A DNA stretch of 64,000 bases from Pseudoduganella violaceinigra DSM 15887. Lineage in GTDB: Bacteria > Pseudomonadota > Gammaproteobacteria > Burkholderiales > Burkholderiaceae_D. Position numbers and translations under genes: made by a program. Each line of letters begins with the position of its first letter. Within the stretch, counting starts at the first letter, position 1. Shown one piece after another: positions 26,776 to 37,301 of the stretch. Location of the stretch: contig NZ_AUDI01000020.1 of assembly GCF_000425385.1 (NCBI RefSeq), forward strand, positions 62,001 through 126,000. The letters are read 5' to 3'. Below the pieces are notes generated by a model. It did no database searches. It was given only the letters and a program-made list of their open reading frames with translations, and had not been told where the DNA came from.

Positions 26776-27873
26776 ATGAACACTGCAGATAAGCAATCCC
26801 ATATCGTGACCGGCCTGTTCCGCAACCGCGGCAGCGCCGAGCGCGCCTGGCAACACGCAAGCTCGCGTGGCTATAGCCGGGACGATATCAACGTCGTCAT
26901 GAGCGACGATACCCGCCAGCGCCATTTCAACGGCGCGGCGGAGACCGAACTGGCATCGAAAGCCGGGGAGGGGGCCGGCATTGGCGCCAGTGTCGGCGGC
27001 GCACTTGGCGCTGCCTTGGCGGCCGTGGCGGCCATGGGCACCACCCTGGTGTTGCCGGGCCTGGGCATCGTGGTGGCGGGGCCGCTGGCGGCAGCGCTGG
27101 CCGGCGCCGGCGCCGGCGGTGTGGCGGGCGGACTGGTCGGTGCCCTGATCGGCGCCGGCATTCCGGAAGAGCGTCTCAAGCACTATGAGGAAGGCATCCG
27201 CGGCGGCGGCATTCTGATGGGCGTGCAGGCGCGCGACGCCGCCGATGCCGCCGACCTCGAGCGCGCCTGGCGGGACAGCGAAGGCGAGCACGTGGTCGGT
27301 GTCGGCGTCGGCACGACGGGCGGTGCCCTGGCCGGTGCCGCAGCCGGTTCGCCGGGCGGGATCCCGGGCATGGTGGCCGGCGCCGTGATCGGCGGCGTGG
27401 CGGGCGGACTGGTCGGCAAGGGGACGGCCGAGATCGTCAACCCGAAGCTGGAGGACGATGACGATGACCACAACCTTGCCACCGGCGTAGGCGCGGGCGG
27501 CGGCGCGGCAGCCGGCATCGCGGCCGGCACGCTGGGCGGCCCGCTGGGCATGGCGGCGGGCGGTGCGATCGGTGCGCTGGCGGGCGGCCTGGCGGGCCAG
27601 GGCATCGGCACCCTGCTCAACCCGAGCGAGGAGCGCGTCTACTGGCAGGACCATTACCGCAATGAAGCCTATTTCAATCCGAATTACGACTATGACGACT
27701 ACGAGCCGGCCTATATGCTCGGGTTCACCGCACGCCAGCGCTACCGCGGCACATGGGATGAATTGAAAGACCAACTGGAGCGGGATTGGGAAACGGTGAA
27801 GGGGAAATCGCGCATGGCGTGGGAGCACGCGCGTGACGCGGTGCGGGCAGCTTACGAACGGGAAGCGCTATAG
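26776..27873 (+). CDS. Glycine-zipper general stress protein
   Basis: A 365-residue protein. Residues 8-50 (HIVTGLFRNRGSAERAWQHA, then GYSRDDINVVMSDD) resemble the general-stress-protein 17M/YflT fold. Three Gly/Ala-rich zipper segments follow (about 60-130, 175-220 and 230-280), likely membrane-inserting or oligomerising. Between them is an acidic run (DDDDDH) and at the end an HYRNEAYFNPNYDYDDYEPAY tyrosine-rich block with a charged helical tail. Similar proteins carry one or two zippers; three is long. AAAGGGGA stands five bases before the ATG at 26776. No enzymatic function is suggested. Confidence 0.75.
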   Translation: MNTADKQSHIVTGLFRNRGSAERAWQHASSRGYSRDDINVVMSDDTRQRHFNGAAETELASKAGEGAGIGASVGGALGAALAAVAAMGTTLVLPGLGIVVAGPLAAALAGAGAGGVAGGLVGALIGAGIPEERLKHYEEGIRGGGILMGVQARDAADAADLERAWRDSEGEHVVGVGVGTTGGALAGAAAGSPGGIPGMVAGAVIGGVAGGLVGKGTAEIVNPKLEDDDDDHNLATGVGAGGGAAAGIAAGTLGGPLGMAAGGAIGALAGGLAGQGIGTLLNPSEERVYWQDHYRNEAYFNPNYDYDDYEPAYMLGFTARQRYRGTWDELKDQLERDWETVKGKSRMAWEHARDAVRAAYEREAL

Positions 27874-27884
27874 CACTCGCGCTT

Positions 27885-27919
27885 GTGGCAACCTGCGGGC
27901 CTGACCCCAAGGTTGCCAC
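27885..27919. repeat. Family B intergenic repeat, copy 2 (short)
   Basis: GTGGCAACCT (27885-27894) and AGGTTGCCAC (27910-27919) form a 10-bp stem around CTGACCCCA-type core bases. It sits between the convergent stress protein and YceI genes and looks like a shortened version of copies 1 and 3. Confidence 0.7.
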
Positions 27920-27930
27920 GGGCTGTGCTG

Positions 27931-28497
27931 TTATTCCGCTTTGATGGCTTCCACCTGGATCGCCAGCTTCACTTCCGGAGCGAAGGCGGGGGTGGCGTAG
28001 TTCAGGCCGAAGTCGGTGCGCTTGAATTCAGCCGAGGCGTCGGCGCCGCACACTTCGCGTTTCAGGCGCGGGTGCATCATGCACTTGAACTTGTTGACCT
28101 TCAGGGTGACCGGCTTGGTCACGCCCAGCATGGTCAGCTCGCCTTCCACCGCCACCAGCTGCTCGCCTTCGAACTTGAAGCTCTTGCCTTTGTAGGTCAC
28201 GGTCGGGAATTTCGCGACGTTGAACATGTCTTCCGACTTGGCGTGGCTGTTCATCTTGTCCATGCCGAAATCGATCGAGGCGGCGTCGATGGTGATGTCC
28301 ATGCTGCCGGTCTTGGCCGCGCGGTCCATCTGGATCACGCCGGAGGTCTTGTCGAACTTGCCGCGCCATACCGACATGCCCATGTGGTCGGCTTCAAAGC
28401 TTGGGTAGGTGTGGGTCGGGTCGATATTGTATGTGGCGGCGTTGGCGGCGATTGCGGATACGGCCAGCAGGGCGGCGGTGAGGAACTTCAGTTTCAT
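27931..28497 (-). CDS. YceI family periplasmic protein (first copy)
   Basis: A 188-residue exported protein (signal peptide about 20 residues, ending IAANA) of the YceI lipocalin-like family, whose members bind polyisoprenoid lipids. The mature N-terminus YNIDPTHTYPSFEADHMGMSVWRGKF is characteristic. Two Cys residues occur (FKCMMHP and REVCGAD). GGAG precedes the ATG at 28497. It is the last gene of a three-gene operon: cytochrome b561, a second YceI and this one. Pairing of YceI with a b561-type cytochrome is common and suggests a role in quinone or redox metabolism at the membrane. Confidence 0.9.
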   Translation of the reverse strand: MKLKFLTAALLAVSAIAANAATYNIDPTHTYPSFEADHMGMSVWRGKFDKTSGVIQMDRAAKTGSMDITIDAASIDFGMDKMNSHAKSEDMFNVAKFPTVTYKGKSFKFEGEQLVAVEGELTMLGVTKPVTLKVNKFKCMMHPRLKREVCGADASAEFKRTDFGLNYATPAFAPEVKLAIQVEAIKAE

Positions 28498-28512
28498 TGG
28501 GTCTCCAGGGTT

Positions 28513-29058
28513 TTATTGAGCTACTACGTGGAACTTGATGGTCACTTCATCAGCGACCATGCCGGTGTCTTTCCATTCGCCTTCACCGATATTGAAGGCC
28601 AGGCGCTTGATCGGCAGCGCGCCGTCGAATACCTGCTTGCCGCCGTCGGTCTTGACGGTGACGGGGAACGTCACGTCGGCGGCCTTGCCCTTGATGGTCA
28701 GCTTGCCGCTGACATTCAGCTTGCCGGCGCCGGCGCTCTTGATCGCGCTGGAGACGAAGGTGGCCTTCGGATATTGGGCCGAGTTGAACCACTCTTTCTT
28801 GGCCACTTCCTTGTTCATGTCGGCGTCGCCCAGGTCCAGGCTGGCGGTCTCGATTTCCACCGTGGCCTTGGAGCTGTCGGGCGCGGCGGCGTTGTAGTCG
28901 ATGACGATGCTGTGCTTCTTGAACTTCGATTCGAGCGGCACGTTCATCTGCTTGAACTCGGCCGATACGCTGCTTTTGGCCGGATCGGTTTTCAGCACGG
29001 CGGCGCTGGCGGCCGCCGCCACGGCCAGCATGGCGGCCAGTAATACGCTTTTCTTCAT
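28513..29058 (-). CDS. YceI family periplasmic protein (second copy)
   Basis: A 181-residue exported YceI protein (signal peptide MKKSVLLAAMLAVAAAASAA). The mature protein begins VLKTDPAKSSVSAEFKQMNVPLESKF and differs strongly from its neighbour, so the duplication is old or the two have separate roles. VDYN-like and GEWKDTGMVADEVTIKFHV stretches near the end fit the family barrel. GGAG lies upstream of the ATG at 29058. It is 15 bases from both the preceding cytochrome gene and the next YceI gene, which indicates one transcript. Confidence 0.88.
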   Translation of the reverse strand: MKKSVLLAAMLAVAAAASAAVLKTDPAKSSVSAEFKQMNVPLESKFKKHSIVIDYNAAAPDSSKATVEIETASLDLGDADMNKEVAKKEWFNSAQYPKATFVSSAIKSAGAGKLNVSGKLTIKGKAADVTFPVTVKTDGGKQVFDGALPIKRLAFNIGEGEWKDTGMVADEVTIKFHVVAQ

Positions 29059-29073
29059 GGGAGTGGCTCCAGG

Positions 29074-29598
29074 TTATGGCAGCATGCGCTTCAGCAGGCC
29101 GTCCTTGTCGATGAATTGGTGTTTCAGGGCCGCCAGCACGTGGCCGAGGACAACGGCGGCGAGCAGCATATTGAGCCAGTAATGTACCGGTTTCAGCCCT
29201 TCCTTGAGGGCCGGGCTGGCGTCGAACAGGGCCGGGATCTTGAACAGGCCGAGATACACGACCGGCACGCCGGCGGCGGTGGTATACAGGTAGCCGGAAA
29301 GCGGCACGGCGAACATCAGGAAATACAGGAACCAGTGGCCGGCTTCGGCGGCCTTGATCTGGCCCTGGCTCATGGAGACGGGAAACGCGGGCGGCCGCTG
29401 CTTCAGGCGCCACAGCAGGCGGCCGGCGGCCAGGGCCAGCACGGTGATGCCCAGCCATTTATGCCAGGAATAGTATTTGAGCTTGGTCGGCGTCAGGCCG
29501 GGGATGTCGGTCATCACCAGGCCGAGAATGAAGGCGGCGACGATCAGCAGGGCGATCAGCCAGTGCAGGGCGATGGCGGTCTTGGAATAGCGTTCCAT
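29074..29598 (-). CDS. Cytochrome b561 family protein
   Basis: A 174-residue membrane protein with four predicted helices and His residues placed to bind two b hemes: IALHWLI (His12), YYSWHKWLG, AGHWFLYFLM and the C-terminal VLAALKHQF. It matches the bacterial b561 (YodB/CybB) family, which carries electrons from quinol across or within the inner membrane. It is the first gene of the YceI operon. The promoter should lie in 29599-29671, but I could not define it well. Confidence 0.9.
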   Translation of the reverse strand: MERYSKTAIALHWLIALLIVAAFILGLVMTDIPGLTPTKLKYYSWHKWLGITVLALAAGRLLWRLKQRPPAFPVSMSQGQIKAAEAGHWFLYFLMFAVPLSGYLYTTAAGVPVVYLGLFKIPALFDASPALKEGLKPVHYWLNMLLAAVVLGHVLAALKHQFIDKDGLLKRMLP

Positions 29599-29671
29599 GG
29601 CGAGCTTCGGTAAATAGTACGTGTTAGGACTAATATACCAAAGAGTAAGGGAACTTGCTTACGGCTTACTT

Positions 29672-29724
29672 AAAACCGGCAATCCGGTGTCTGACCAGCT
29701 GGGCCAGACACCGGTGTGGCGGTG
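29672..29724. repeat. Family A intergenic repeat, copy 4
   Basis: Starts with AAAACCGGCAATCCGG and contains the stem 29684-29696 / 29702-29714 (CCGGTGTCTGACC against GGCCAGACACCGG, one mismatch). It ends at the purB stop codon. This is the shortest family A copy, with a single hairpin. Confidence 0.7.
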
Positions 29725-31134
<1,410 letters not shown>

Positions 31135-31195
31135 CTACCATTGGCCGGCGGCGCCAACTCCCGCCGCCAGCGCGGCGCCTGGCTTTGGGGCGCGA

Positions 31196-31204
31196 TGTTA
31201 TACT
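31196..31204 (+). promoter_or_regulatory. Candidate extended -10 promoter before the YibF-like GST gene
   Basis: TGTTATACT at 31196-31204 is an extended -10 element (TGnTATACT) placed 28 bases before the ATG at 31233. No good -35 box is present, which is tolerated in this promoter class. Confidence 0.4.
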
Positions 31205-31232
31205 GTTGTCTAATTCTCCACTTTCAGCATCT

Positions 31233-31844
31233 ATGAAACTAATCGGTTCACTCGCCAGCCCCTATGTCCGCAAGGTCCGCGTCGTCCTTGCGGAAAAAAA
31301 GCTCGACTATCAACTGGAACTGGAAAATGTCTGGGCGCCGGATACCACCATTCAAAACCTGAACCCACTCGGCAAGGTGCCTTGCCTGATCATGGAAGAC
31401 GGTTATGTGATGTACGACTCGCGCGTGATCGTCGAGTACCTGGACGCCGTGTCGCCGGTGTGCAAGCTGCTGCCGCCGAACGGCCGTGAACGCGCCGACA
31501 TCAAGTGCTGGGAAGCGCTGGCCGACGGCGTGCTGGACGCCGGTGTGCTGATGCGCCTGGAGCGCAACCAGCGCCCCAAGGCGCAGCAGAGCGAGGAGTG
31601 GGTCGCGCGCCAGATGCGAAAAGTGGCGCTGGGACTGGCGTCCATGGCCGAACGCCTGGGCGACGACGCCTGGTGCGCCGGCAACCATTATTCGCTGGCC
31701 GATGTGGCCGTGGGCTGCTGCGTCGGCTGGCTGAGCTTCCGCTTCCCGGAAATCGACTGGCGCGGGGCGCATCCGAACCTGGCCCGCTTGTACGACAAGC
31801 TGTCCGAGCGCCCATCCTTCAAAGACACCGTTCCCCAAGCCTGA
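31233..31844 (+). CDS. Glutathione S-transferase family protein (YibF-like)
   Basis: A 203-residue GST resembling E. coli YibF. It starts MKLIGSLASPYVRKVRVVLAEKKL, where Ser9 is in the position of the catalytic Ser/Thr. The N-terminal domain keeps NPLGKVPCL with the cis-Pro and YDSRVIVEYLD with the glutathione-contact Ser. A helical C-terminal domain with DDAWCAGNHYSLADVAVG follows. The physiological substrate is unknown. It is 15 bases upstream of the PfkB kinase gene and probably co-transcribed with it. Confidence 0.85.
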   Translation: MKLIGSLASPYVRKVRVVLAEKKLDYQLELENVWAPDTTIQNLNPLGKVPCLIMEDGYVMYDSRVIVEYLDAVSPVCKLLPPNGRERADIKCWEALADGVLDAGVLMRLERNQRPKAQQSEEWVARQMRKVALGLASMAERLGDDAWCAGNHYSLADVAVGCCVGWLSFRFPEIDWRGAHPNLARLYDKLSERPSFKDTVPQA

Positions 31845-31859
31845 TCCCCGGAGGCCGCT

Positions 31860-32789
31860 GTGGCAGACAGAATCCTCGTGTTTGGCGAAGCCCTTCTCGA
31901 TGATTTTGGCGACCAGCAGGTAGCCGGCGGCGCCCCCTTCAATGTGGCGCGCCACCTGGCCGGCCTGGGACTGCCGGCCTTGATGGTGACGCGCGTCGGC
32001 AACGACGCCGACGGCGAGCAACTGCGCGGCGAGTTCGCGCGCTACGGCATGAGCACCGAAGGCTTGCAGCATGGCGCGCAGCCGACCGGCCGCGTGCTGG
32101 TCGAACGCGATGGCCAGGGCGGGCACCGCTTTCATATCCTGGCCGAGCAGGCCTATGACCATATCGAGGCCGCGGCAGCGGTCGATGTGATGCGGGCTTT
32201 TTCTCCCGATACGGTGTATTTCGGCACGCTGGCGCAGCGCAGCCACGGTTCGCGCGCCGCGCTGGCCGCGCTGCTGGAGGCGGCGCCCGATGCGCTCCGC
32301 TTCCTCGACCTGAACCTGCGCGAGGGAGCGGATGAGGCGGTGGTCTTCGCTTCGCTGCAGCAGGCCGATATCCTGAAGGTGAATGAGGATGAGCTGCAGG
32401 CGCTGTTTTCCTGGTACTGCCACACCTGCCCCGACACCGTGGACATGGACTGCGCGGCCGTCGAGGCGGAAGCGCGCGCCATGATGCACAATTTTTCCAT
32501 CCAGGGCTTGCTGGTGACGCTGGGGGTGCGCGGCGCCGTCTACTTCGGCGCCGACGGCGCGCGCGTGGCCGACCACCAGGCCAATACGCCGGCGCATTTT
32601 GCCGATACCGTGGGGGCGGGCGATGCTTTTGCCGCGGTATTCCTGGCGGGCCGCGCACGCGGCTGGGAAATGCCGCAGCTCCTGGCGCGCGCCAATGCCT
32701 TTGCCGGCGCCGTGTGCGGCATCGCGGGCGCGGCGCCGGAGGATCCGGCCTTTTACGCGCCCTGGCGCCAGGCCTGGGGCTTGGATTAA
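31860..32789 (+). CDS. PfkB family carbohydrate kinase (fructokinase-like)
   Basis: A 309-residue ribokinase/PfkB-type sugar kinase. The family N-terminal motif GGAPFNVARHLAGLG and the C-terminal motif DTVGAGDAFAAVFLAG are both present, and Asp255 in that motif is the likely catalytic base. The overall form resembles fructokinases, but the sugar cannot be fixed from sequence. The start is GTG at 31860, supported by GGAGG five bases upstream. The stop overlaps that of the convergent VOC gene by 4 bases. A Cys-rich stretch (SWYCHTCPDTVDMDCAAVE) in the middle is unusual. Confidence 0.83.
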   Translation: MADRILVFGEALLDDFGDQQVAGGAPFNVARHLAGLGLPALMVTRVGNDADGEQLRGEFARYGMSTEGLQHGAQPTGRVLVERDGQGGHRFHILAEQAYDHIEAAAAVDVMRAFSPDTVYFGTLAQRSHGSRAALAALLEAAPDALRFLDLNLREGADEAVVFASLQQADILKVNEDELQALFSWYCHTCPDTVDMDCAAVEAEARAMMHNFSIQGLLVTLGVRGAVYFGADGARVADHQANTPAHFADTVGAGDAFAAVFLAGRARGWEMPQLLARANAFAGAVCGIAGAAPEDPAFYAPWRQAWGLD

Positions 32790-33208
32790 GCGGCGGCCAC
32801 TTTGCGGCGGGTCTGGATCATTTTCCAGCCGTTGCCGGACGGGTCGCGGAAGCCCGCATCGACCGTGCCGTAGCGTTCCACCGGTTCCTGGTTGAATTCC
32901 ACGCCGCGCTGCTGCAGCTTATCGAAGGTGGCGAAGCAGTCTTCCACTTCCAGCACCATGGGCGGCATGGCGCCTTTGGCCACCAGCGCATGCAGCGCCT
33001 GCGCGGTCGCCGCATCGTGCACCGGAGGACCCGGCACGTACAGGCCGAGCTGGAAGTCCGGCTGGTCCGGATGCTGCACGGTCAGCCAGCGGTAGTCGCC
33101 ATTGCGTACGTCGGTGTGCACGCGGAAGCCCAGCTTGTCGACATAGAAAGCCAGCGCTTCATCCTGGTCGCGGACATACAGGCCTACGGTTTGAATACCT
33201 TGTTTCAT
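32786..33208 (-). CDS. VOC (glyoxalase/bleomycin-resistance) family protein
   Basis: A 140-residue single-unit vicinal-oxygen-chelate protein (MKQGIQTVGLYVRDQDEALAFY, then KLGFRVHTD). The fold serves glyoxalases, dioxygenases and resistance proteins, and its exact reaction is not predictable. C-terminal RDPSGNGWKMI is typical. The ATG overlaps the AraC stop (ATGA), and AAAGGAG lies within the end of the AraC gene, so the two are translated as a pair. Confidence 0.82.
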   Translation of the reverse strand: MKQGIQTVGLYVRDQDEALAFYVDKLGFRVHTDVRNGDYRWLTVQHPDQPDFQLGLYVPGPPVHDAATAQALHALVAKGAMPPMVLEVEDCFATFDKLQQRGVEFNQEPVERYGTVDAGFRDPSGNGWKMIQTRRKVAAA

Positions 33209-33633
33209 GGGTGGGTCTCCTTTACGTGAGACTCCATTGTAGGGAGGTCTTCCAGGCGCCGCTTCTCCGAAACTGCCATTGTGAGGTGGGGGCGGTGGGC
33301 GGCGCTCAGCACGCAGGCCGGCACCTGTCCCGGCTGGCCGGTGTCGCTGCGCGCCTGCTGGCGCACTTCGCCCGGGTTCTTGCCGGTGATGTCGCGGAAC
33401 GTGCGGCCAAACGTGCCCAGGCTGCGCCAGCCGGTGCTGTAGGCGATGTCGGTGATGGGCAGCTCGGTTTCGCGCAGCAGCGTCACCGCTTTTTCAATGC
33501 GGCGCGTGAGCAGGTAGCGGTGGGGCGGAAGGCCGAAGGCTTCCTTGAAGGAGCGGGCGAAGTGAGTTGCAGAGACGCAGCTCACTTCGGCCAGGCGGCT
33601 GACCGGCCATTCCTCGTGCGAGGCGGCGTCCAT
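33205..33633 (-). CDS. AraC family regulator, HTH-only form
   Basis: A protein of about 142 residues that is mostly the AraC DNA-binding domain: two helix-turn-helix units, the first around VSRLAEVSCVSATHFARSFKEAFG and the second around ITDIAYSTGWRSLGTFGRTFRDITG, followed by NPGEVR. There is no N-terminal sensing domain. The ATG at 33633 has AAGGA four bases upstream. Longer starts would run into the bacterioferritin gene (33693-34169) and are judged unlikely. It is translationally coupled to the VOC gene and may regulate it. Confidence 0.78.
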   Translation of the reverse strand: MDAASHEEWPVSRLAEVSCVSATHFARSFKEAFGLPPHRYLLTRRIEKAVTLLRETELPITDIAYSTGWRSLGTFGRTFRDITGKNPGEVRQQARSDTGQPGQVPACVLSAAHRPHLTMAVSEKRRLEDLPTMESHVKETHP

Positions 33634-33692
33634 CCGGTCCTTGGCGCGCAGCAGGCGCCGCAGGAGTTCCGGACTTTGGCTGGGGCTGTCGA

Positions 33693-34169
33693 TTATTCTT
33701 CTTCCGACATCTGCGACTGCAGATAGTTCTGGATACCGATCTTGCCGATCAGGTCGATCTGGGTTTCCAGCCATTCGATATGCTCCTCGGTATCCTTCAG
33801 GATATCCAGCAGCAGGTCGCGCGATACGTAATCGCCGACTTTCTCGGAATGGGCAATGCCTTCCTTGACGGTCACATGGGCGCCTTTTTCCAGCTTCAGG
33901 TCGGCGGCCAGCATTTCTTCCGTGTTTTCGCCGATCAGCAGCTTGTGCAGGGCTTGCAGGTTCGGCAGGCCGTCCAGCATCAGGATGCGGTCGATCAGGC
34001 GGTCGGCGTGCTTCATTTCGCCGATCGACTCTTCATATTCCTTCTTGCCCAGCTTGTCGAAGCCCCAGTGGCGGTACATGCGCGCATGCAGGAAATACTG
34101 GTTGATCGCCGTCAGTTCATTGGTGAGCTGAGCATTGAGCAGGCGGATGACATCTTTGTCGCCCTTCAT
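33693..34169 (-). CDS. bfr: Bacterioferritin
   Basis: A 158-residue heme-containing ferritin that stores iron as a mineral in a 24-subunit shell. Glu18, Glu51, His54, Glu94 and His130 match the di-iron site of E. coli Bfr and Met52 the heme ligand. However, the residue at 127, Glu in E. coli, is Thr ([11 protein letters not shown]), with Glu at 128 and 129. Length and the NYLQSQM end are standard. The gene is divergent from a TonB receptor gene with a Fur box between them, which fits iron control. Confidence 0.93.
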   Translation of the reverse strand: MKGDKDVIRLLNAQLTNELTAINQYFLHARMYRHWGFDKLGKKEYEESIGEMKHADRLIDRILMLDGLPNLQALHKLLIGENTEEMLAADLKLEKGAHVTVKEGIAHSEKVGDYVSRDLLLDILKDTEEHIEWLETQIDLIGKIGIQNYLQSQMSEEE

Positions 34170-34272
34170 GGGGTTTCCTTCTTATCGGGTTGGGAATAAT
34201 GGCATTTTGCCACGAAGCAGGGCCGCAACCTAGTCTCCAGGGCAACTTAAGATTGCTAACGACATTGCTAAT

Positions 34273-34297
34273 GCAAATGAAAACAATTATCATTTGC
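34273..34297. promoter_or_regulatory. Fur box between bfr and the TonB receptor
   Basis: GCAAATGA (34273-34280) and TCATTTGC (34290-34297) are perfect inverted arms around an AT-rich centre, and the segment AATGAAAACAATTATCATT resembles the Fur consensus. It lies 30 bases before the receptor ATG and about 100 bases from bfr. Confidence 0.7.
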
Positions 34298-34326
34298 GTT
34301 TTACGCCTACCATTTAGAGTCGTCCC

Positions 34327-36618
34327 ATGTCTTATATCAAGAGCCGCAAGCACTCGCCAGCTACGCTCGCAGCCATCGCCGCTTCGCTGGCGCTGCCTGT
34401 AGCCCACGCCGACAGCAACACCGCCGCACCCGAGCAGAAAATGCACGAAGTCGTCGTCACCGGCCAGACCGGCAGCGACTTCCAGGTCAAGAAATCGGCC
34501 TCGGACAAATTCACCGCCCCGCTGCTCGATACCCCGAAAGCCGTGACCGTGATCCCGACCGAGGTGATTGCCCAGACTGGCGCCACCTCGCTGACCGATG
34601 CCCTGCGCACCGTGCCGGGCATCACCGTCGGCGCCGCTGAAGGCGGCCAACCGGTGGGCGACAACCTGCTGATCCGCGGCTATAACGCGCAGAGCGACAC
34701 CTATATCGACGGCATCCGCGACACCGGCTCCCAGAGCCGCGAAATCTTCGACCTGGAGCAGATCGAAGTGGTGAAGGGCCCGAATTCGGCCTACGGCGGC
34801 CGTTCTTCCGCCGGCGGCGGCGTGAACCTGGTTTCCAAGACTGCCAAGGCTGAGAACTTCAGCAACGCTTCGGTCGGTATCGGCAACGCCAAATACCGCC
34901 GCGCCACCGTCGACGTCAACCGCATGATCGGCGATGACGCCGCCGTGCGCCTGAACGTGATGGGCCATGAAAACCATGTCGCCGGCCGCGATCAGATCCA
35001 TGGCGACCGCTGGGGCATCGCGCCGACCGTGGCCTTCGGCCTGACCGGTCCGACCAAGGTCAACCTGTCCTACTACCATATGCAGTCGAGCGAACTGCCG
35101 GACAGCGGCGTGCCGTTCAATAATCCCTTCACGACCGGCGCCAACGTGGCCAGGAACGGCAACGGCACCCCGATGTCCGTGCCGCGCAACACCTACTACG
35201 GCCTGGTCGACCGCGATTTCCGCGACACCAAGTCCGATATCGGCACCATCGACGTCAAGCACGACTTCCGCAACGGCCTCGCGTTCCGCAACGTGACCCG
35301 CTACGGCAAGACCGAGAACGATTACGTCTACACCCAGCCGGACGATTCCAAGGGCAATGTGCTGCTGTACGGCACCCTGTGGCGCCGCGCCAATACCCGC
35401 GTGGCCGAGACCGACGCGCTGGCCAACGCCTCCAGCCTGACCGGCGAATTCACCACCGCCGGCATCAAGCACAGCTTCACCACCGGTGTGGAAATCAGCC
35501 GCGAGATCACCGACCGCAGCACCTACCTGTTCACGCCGGGCACCAACAACCCGCTGACCAAGGGCACCGACTGCAAGACTGCCGGCGCGGCCACCCTGTA
35601 CAACTGCACCACCCTGTTCAACCCGAACCCGAACGATCCGTGGAGTGCGACCCAGGCGCGCAGCGTGTCGCCTGCCGCCACCAATGTGCACACCAACAGC
35701 CGTTCGGTATATGGTTTCGACACCATCGAATTCACCCCGCAATGGCTGCTGAACGTGGGCCTGCGCTGGGATGGCTTCCGCTCCGCGCTGTCGACCGCTG
35801 CCAATCCGGCCGCTACGCCGGCTACCGCCGCCGTGAATGCGGAAGTGAAGTCCAACTTCACCAACTACCAGGCGGGCCTGGTGTACAAGCCGGCCGCCAA
35901 CAGCAGCATCTACATCTCCTACGGCACCTCGTCCACCCCGCCCGGCAATGACGGCGGCGAAGGTAATGACGGCCTGAGCGTGGCGGTGAAAGACCTGAAA
36001 CCGCAGGACAGCAAGAACTTCGAGCTGGGCACCAAGTGGGAAGTGCTGGCACGCCGCCTGTCCCTGAGCGGCGCCATCTTCGAAAGCAAGATGAACAACG
36101 CCCGCGTCAGCGGCCCTAACGGCACCTCCTTCAACGCCGGCAAGAAAACGGTGCGCGGTGCGGAATTCGGCATCAGCGGCGCCCTGACCAGCAACTGGCA
36201 AGTCTTCGGCGGCGCCACCTGGCTGGACGCGGAAGTGGGCGACAATGGCTACACCAATGTCGGCACCACGGCGCAGCCGGTGTGGGCAAAATCGCCCTAC
36301 GACGGCAACGTCTTCCCGGGCGTACCGAAGACCAGCGCTTCGCTGTGGACTTCCTACACCGTGCTGCCGGGCCTGACCATCGGCGGCGGCGTGAACTATT
36401 CGGCCAAGATCTGGGCTAATATCAACAACACCAAGTACGTGCCAGGCTTTACCCGCTTTGACGCAATGGCGAGCTACGAAGTGAACAAGAACATCAGCCT
36501 GCAGCTGAACGTGCAGAATCTGACCGACAAGTTCTACTTCGATAAATCGGTCTCGAACCATTACGCCCAGATCGCCGCCGGCCGTACCGCCATCCTGACG
36601 GCGAACTTCCACTACTGA
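34327..36618 (+). CDS. TonB-dependent siderophore receptor (catecholate type, Fiu/CirA-like)
   Basis: A 763-residue outer-membrane receptor. After a signal peptide (about 28 residues, ending VAHADS) comes a TonB-box region (HEVVVTGQ). The plug domain (about 45-170) contains [28 protein letters not shown] and [34 protein letters not shown], and a 22-strand barrel ends in aromatic HY. The plug resembles Fiu-type catecholate receptors. The upstream Fur box indicates induction by iron limitation, and the hydroxylase gene piuC follows at once, the usual fiu/piuA-piuC pairing. Confidence 0.9.
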   Translation: MSYIKSRKHSPATLAAIAASLALPVAHADSNTAAPEQKMHEVVVTGQTGSDFQVKKSASDKFTAPLLDTPKAVTVIPTEVIAQTGATSLTDALRTVPGITVGAAEGGQPVGDNLLIRGYNAQSDTYIDGIRDTGSQSREIFDLEQIEVVKGPNSAYGGRSSAGGGVNLVSKTAKAENFSNASVGIGNAKYRRATVDVNRMIGDDAAVRLNVMGHENHVAGRDQIHGDRWGIAPTVAFGLTGPTKVNLSYYHMQSSELPDSGVPFNNPFTTGANVARNGNGTPMSVPRNTYYGLVDRDFRDTKSDIGTIDVKHDFRNGLAFRNVTRYGKTENDYVYTQPDDSKGNVLLYGTLWRRANTRVAETDALANASSLTGEFTTAGIKHSFTTGVEISREITDRSTYLFTPGTNNPLTKGTDCKTAGAATLYNCTTLFNPNPNDPWSATQARSVSPAATNVHTNSRSVYGFDTIEFTPQWLLNVGLRWDGFRSALSTAANPAATPATAAVNAEVKSNFTNYQAGLVYKPAANSSIYISYGTSSTPPGNDGGEGNDGLSVAVKDLKPQDSKNFELGTKWEVLARRLSLSGAIFESKMNNARVSGPNGTSFNAGKKTVRGAEFGISGALTSNWQVFGGATWLDAEVGDNGYTNVGTTAQPVWAKSPYDGNVFPGVPKTSASLWTSYTVLPGLTIGGGVNYSAKIWANINNTKYVPGFTRFDAMASYEVNKNISLQLNVQNLTDKFYFDKSVSNHYAQIAAGRTAILTANFHY

Positions 36619-36620
36619 TC

Positions 36621-37301
36621 ATGATGCTGCATATCCCCGGCGTGCTGACGCCGGAGCAAGTCACCTACTTCCGCCAGCGCCTGGCGGCCGCCGACTGGAT
36701 CGACGGCCGCGCCAGCGTGGGCAGCCAGGGCGCGCAAGTCAAGCGCAACCGGCAGATCGCGGAAGGGACGCCGCTGGCGCTGGAGCTCGGGGATATCATC
36801 ATCAAGGCGCTGGCGAAGAACCCGCTGTTCTACTCGGCGGCGCTGCCGCTGAAGATCCTGCCGCCGTATTTCAACAGCTATGCCGGCGGCGAGACCTACG
36901 GCCTGCATATCGACGGTGCGATCCGCCACATGGCGGGTTCGTCGGACGTGATGCGCGCGGATATTTCCACCACCGTGTTCCTGTCCGATCCGGAAGAGTA
37001 TGAGGGCGGCGAGCTGACCGTGATGGACAGCTACGGCGCGCATGAAGTCAAGCTGCCGGCGGGCGATGCGATCGTCTACCCGGCCAGCAGCGTGCACCGC
37101 GTGAACCCGGTGACCGCGGGCGAGCGCGTGGCCTCATTCCTCTGGACGCAGTCGATGGTGCGCGACGACGGGCAGCGCACCATGCTGTTTGAGCTGGACC
37201 AGAATATCCAGAAACTGCGCGCGGCGCATGGCGATGATGAGGCCACGGTCGGACTGGCGGGGCATTATCACAATCTGCTGCGCATGTGGGCTGATCTTTA
37301 A
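36621..37301 (+). CDS. piuC: PKHD-type Fe(II)/2-oxoglutarate hydroxylase PiuC
   Basis: A 226-residue dioxygenase of the PiuC/YbiX family. The 2-His-1-Asp iron site is His96, Asp98 (YGLHIDGAI) and His159 (SSVHRVNP), with an Arg in GERVASFLW to bind 2-oxoglutarate. The family is repeatedly found beside TonB siderophore receptors and is iron-regulated, but its substrate is not established. It starts two bases after the receptor stop; ATG 36624 is an alternative first codon. A family A repeat begins at its stop. Confidence 0.92.
   Translation: MMLHIPGVLTPEQVTYFRQRLAAADWIDGRASVGSQGAQVKRNRQIAEGTPLALELGDIIIKALAKNPLFYSAALPLKILPPYFNSYAGGETYGLHIDGAIRHMAGSSDVMRADISTTVFLSDPEEYEGGELTVMDSYGAHEVKLPAGDAIVYPASSVHRVNPVTAGERVASFLWTQSMVRDDGQRTMLFELDQNIQKLRAAHGDDEATVGLAGHYHNLLRMWADL

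Noticed and set aside
33634..33774. Longer N-terminus for the AraC gene
   Set aside because: It would overlap the end of bfr by more than 80 bases and the added residues look like out-of-frame bfr sequence; ATG 33633 has a good ribosome site.
34117..36612. Open frame of 831 codons on the minus strand
   Set aside because: It is the antisense of the catecholate TonB receptor and has no plausible domain or start.
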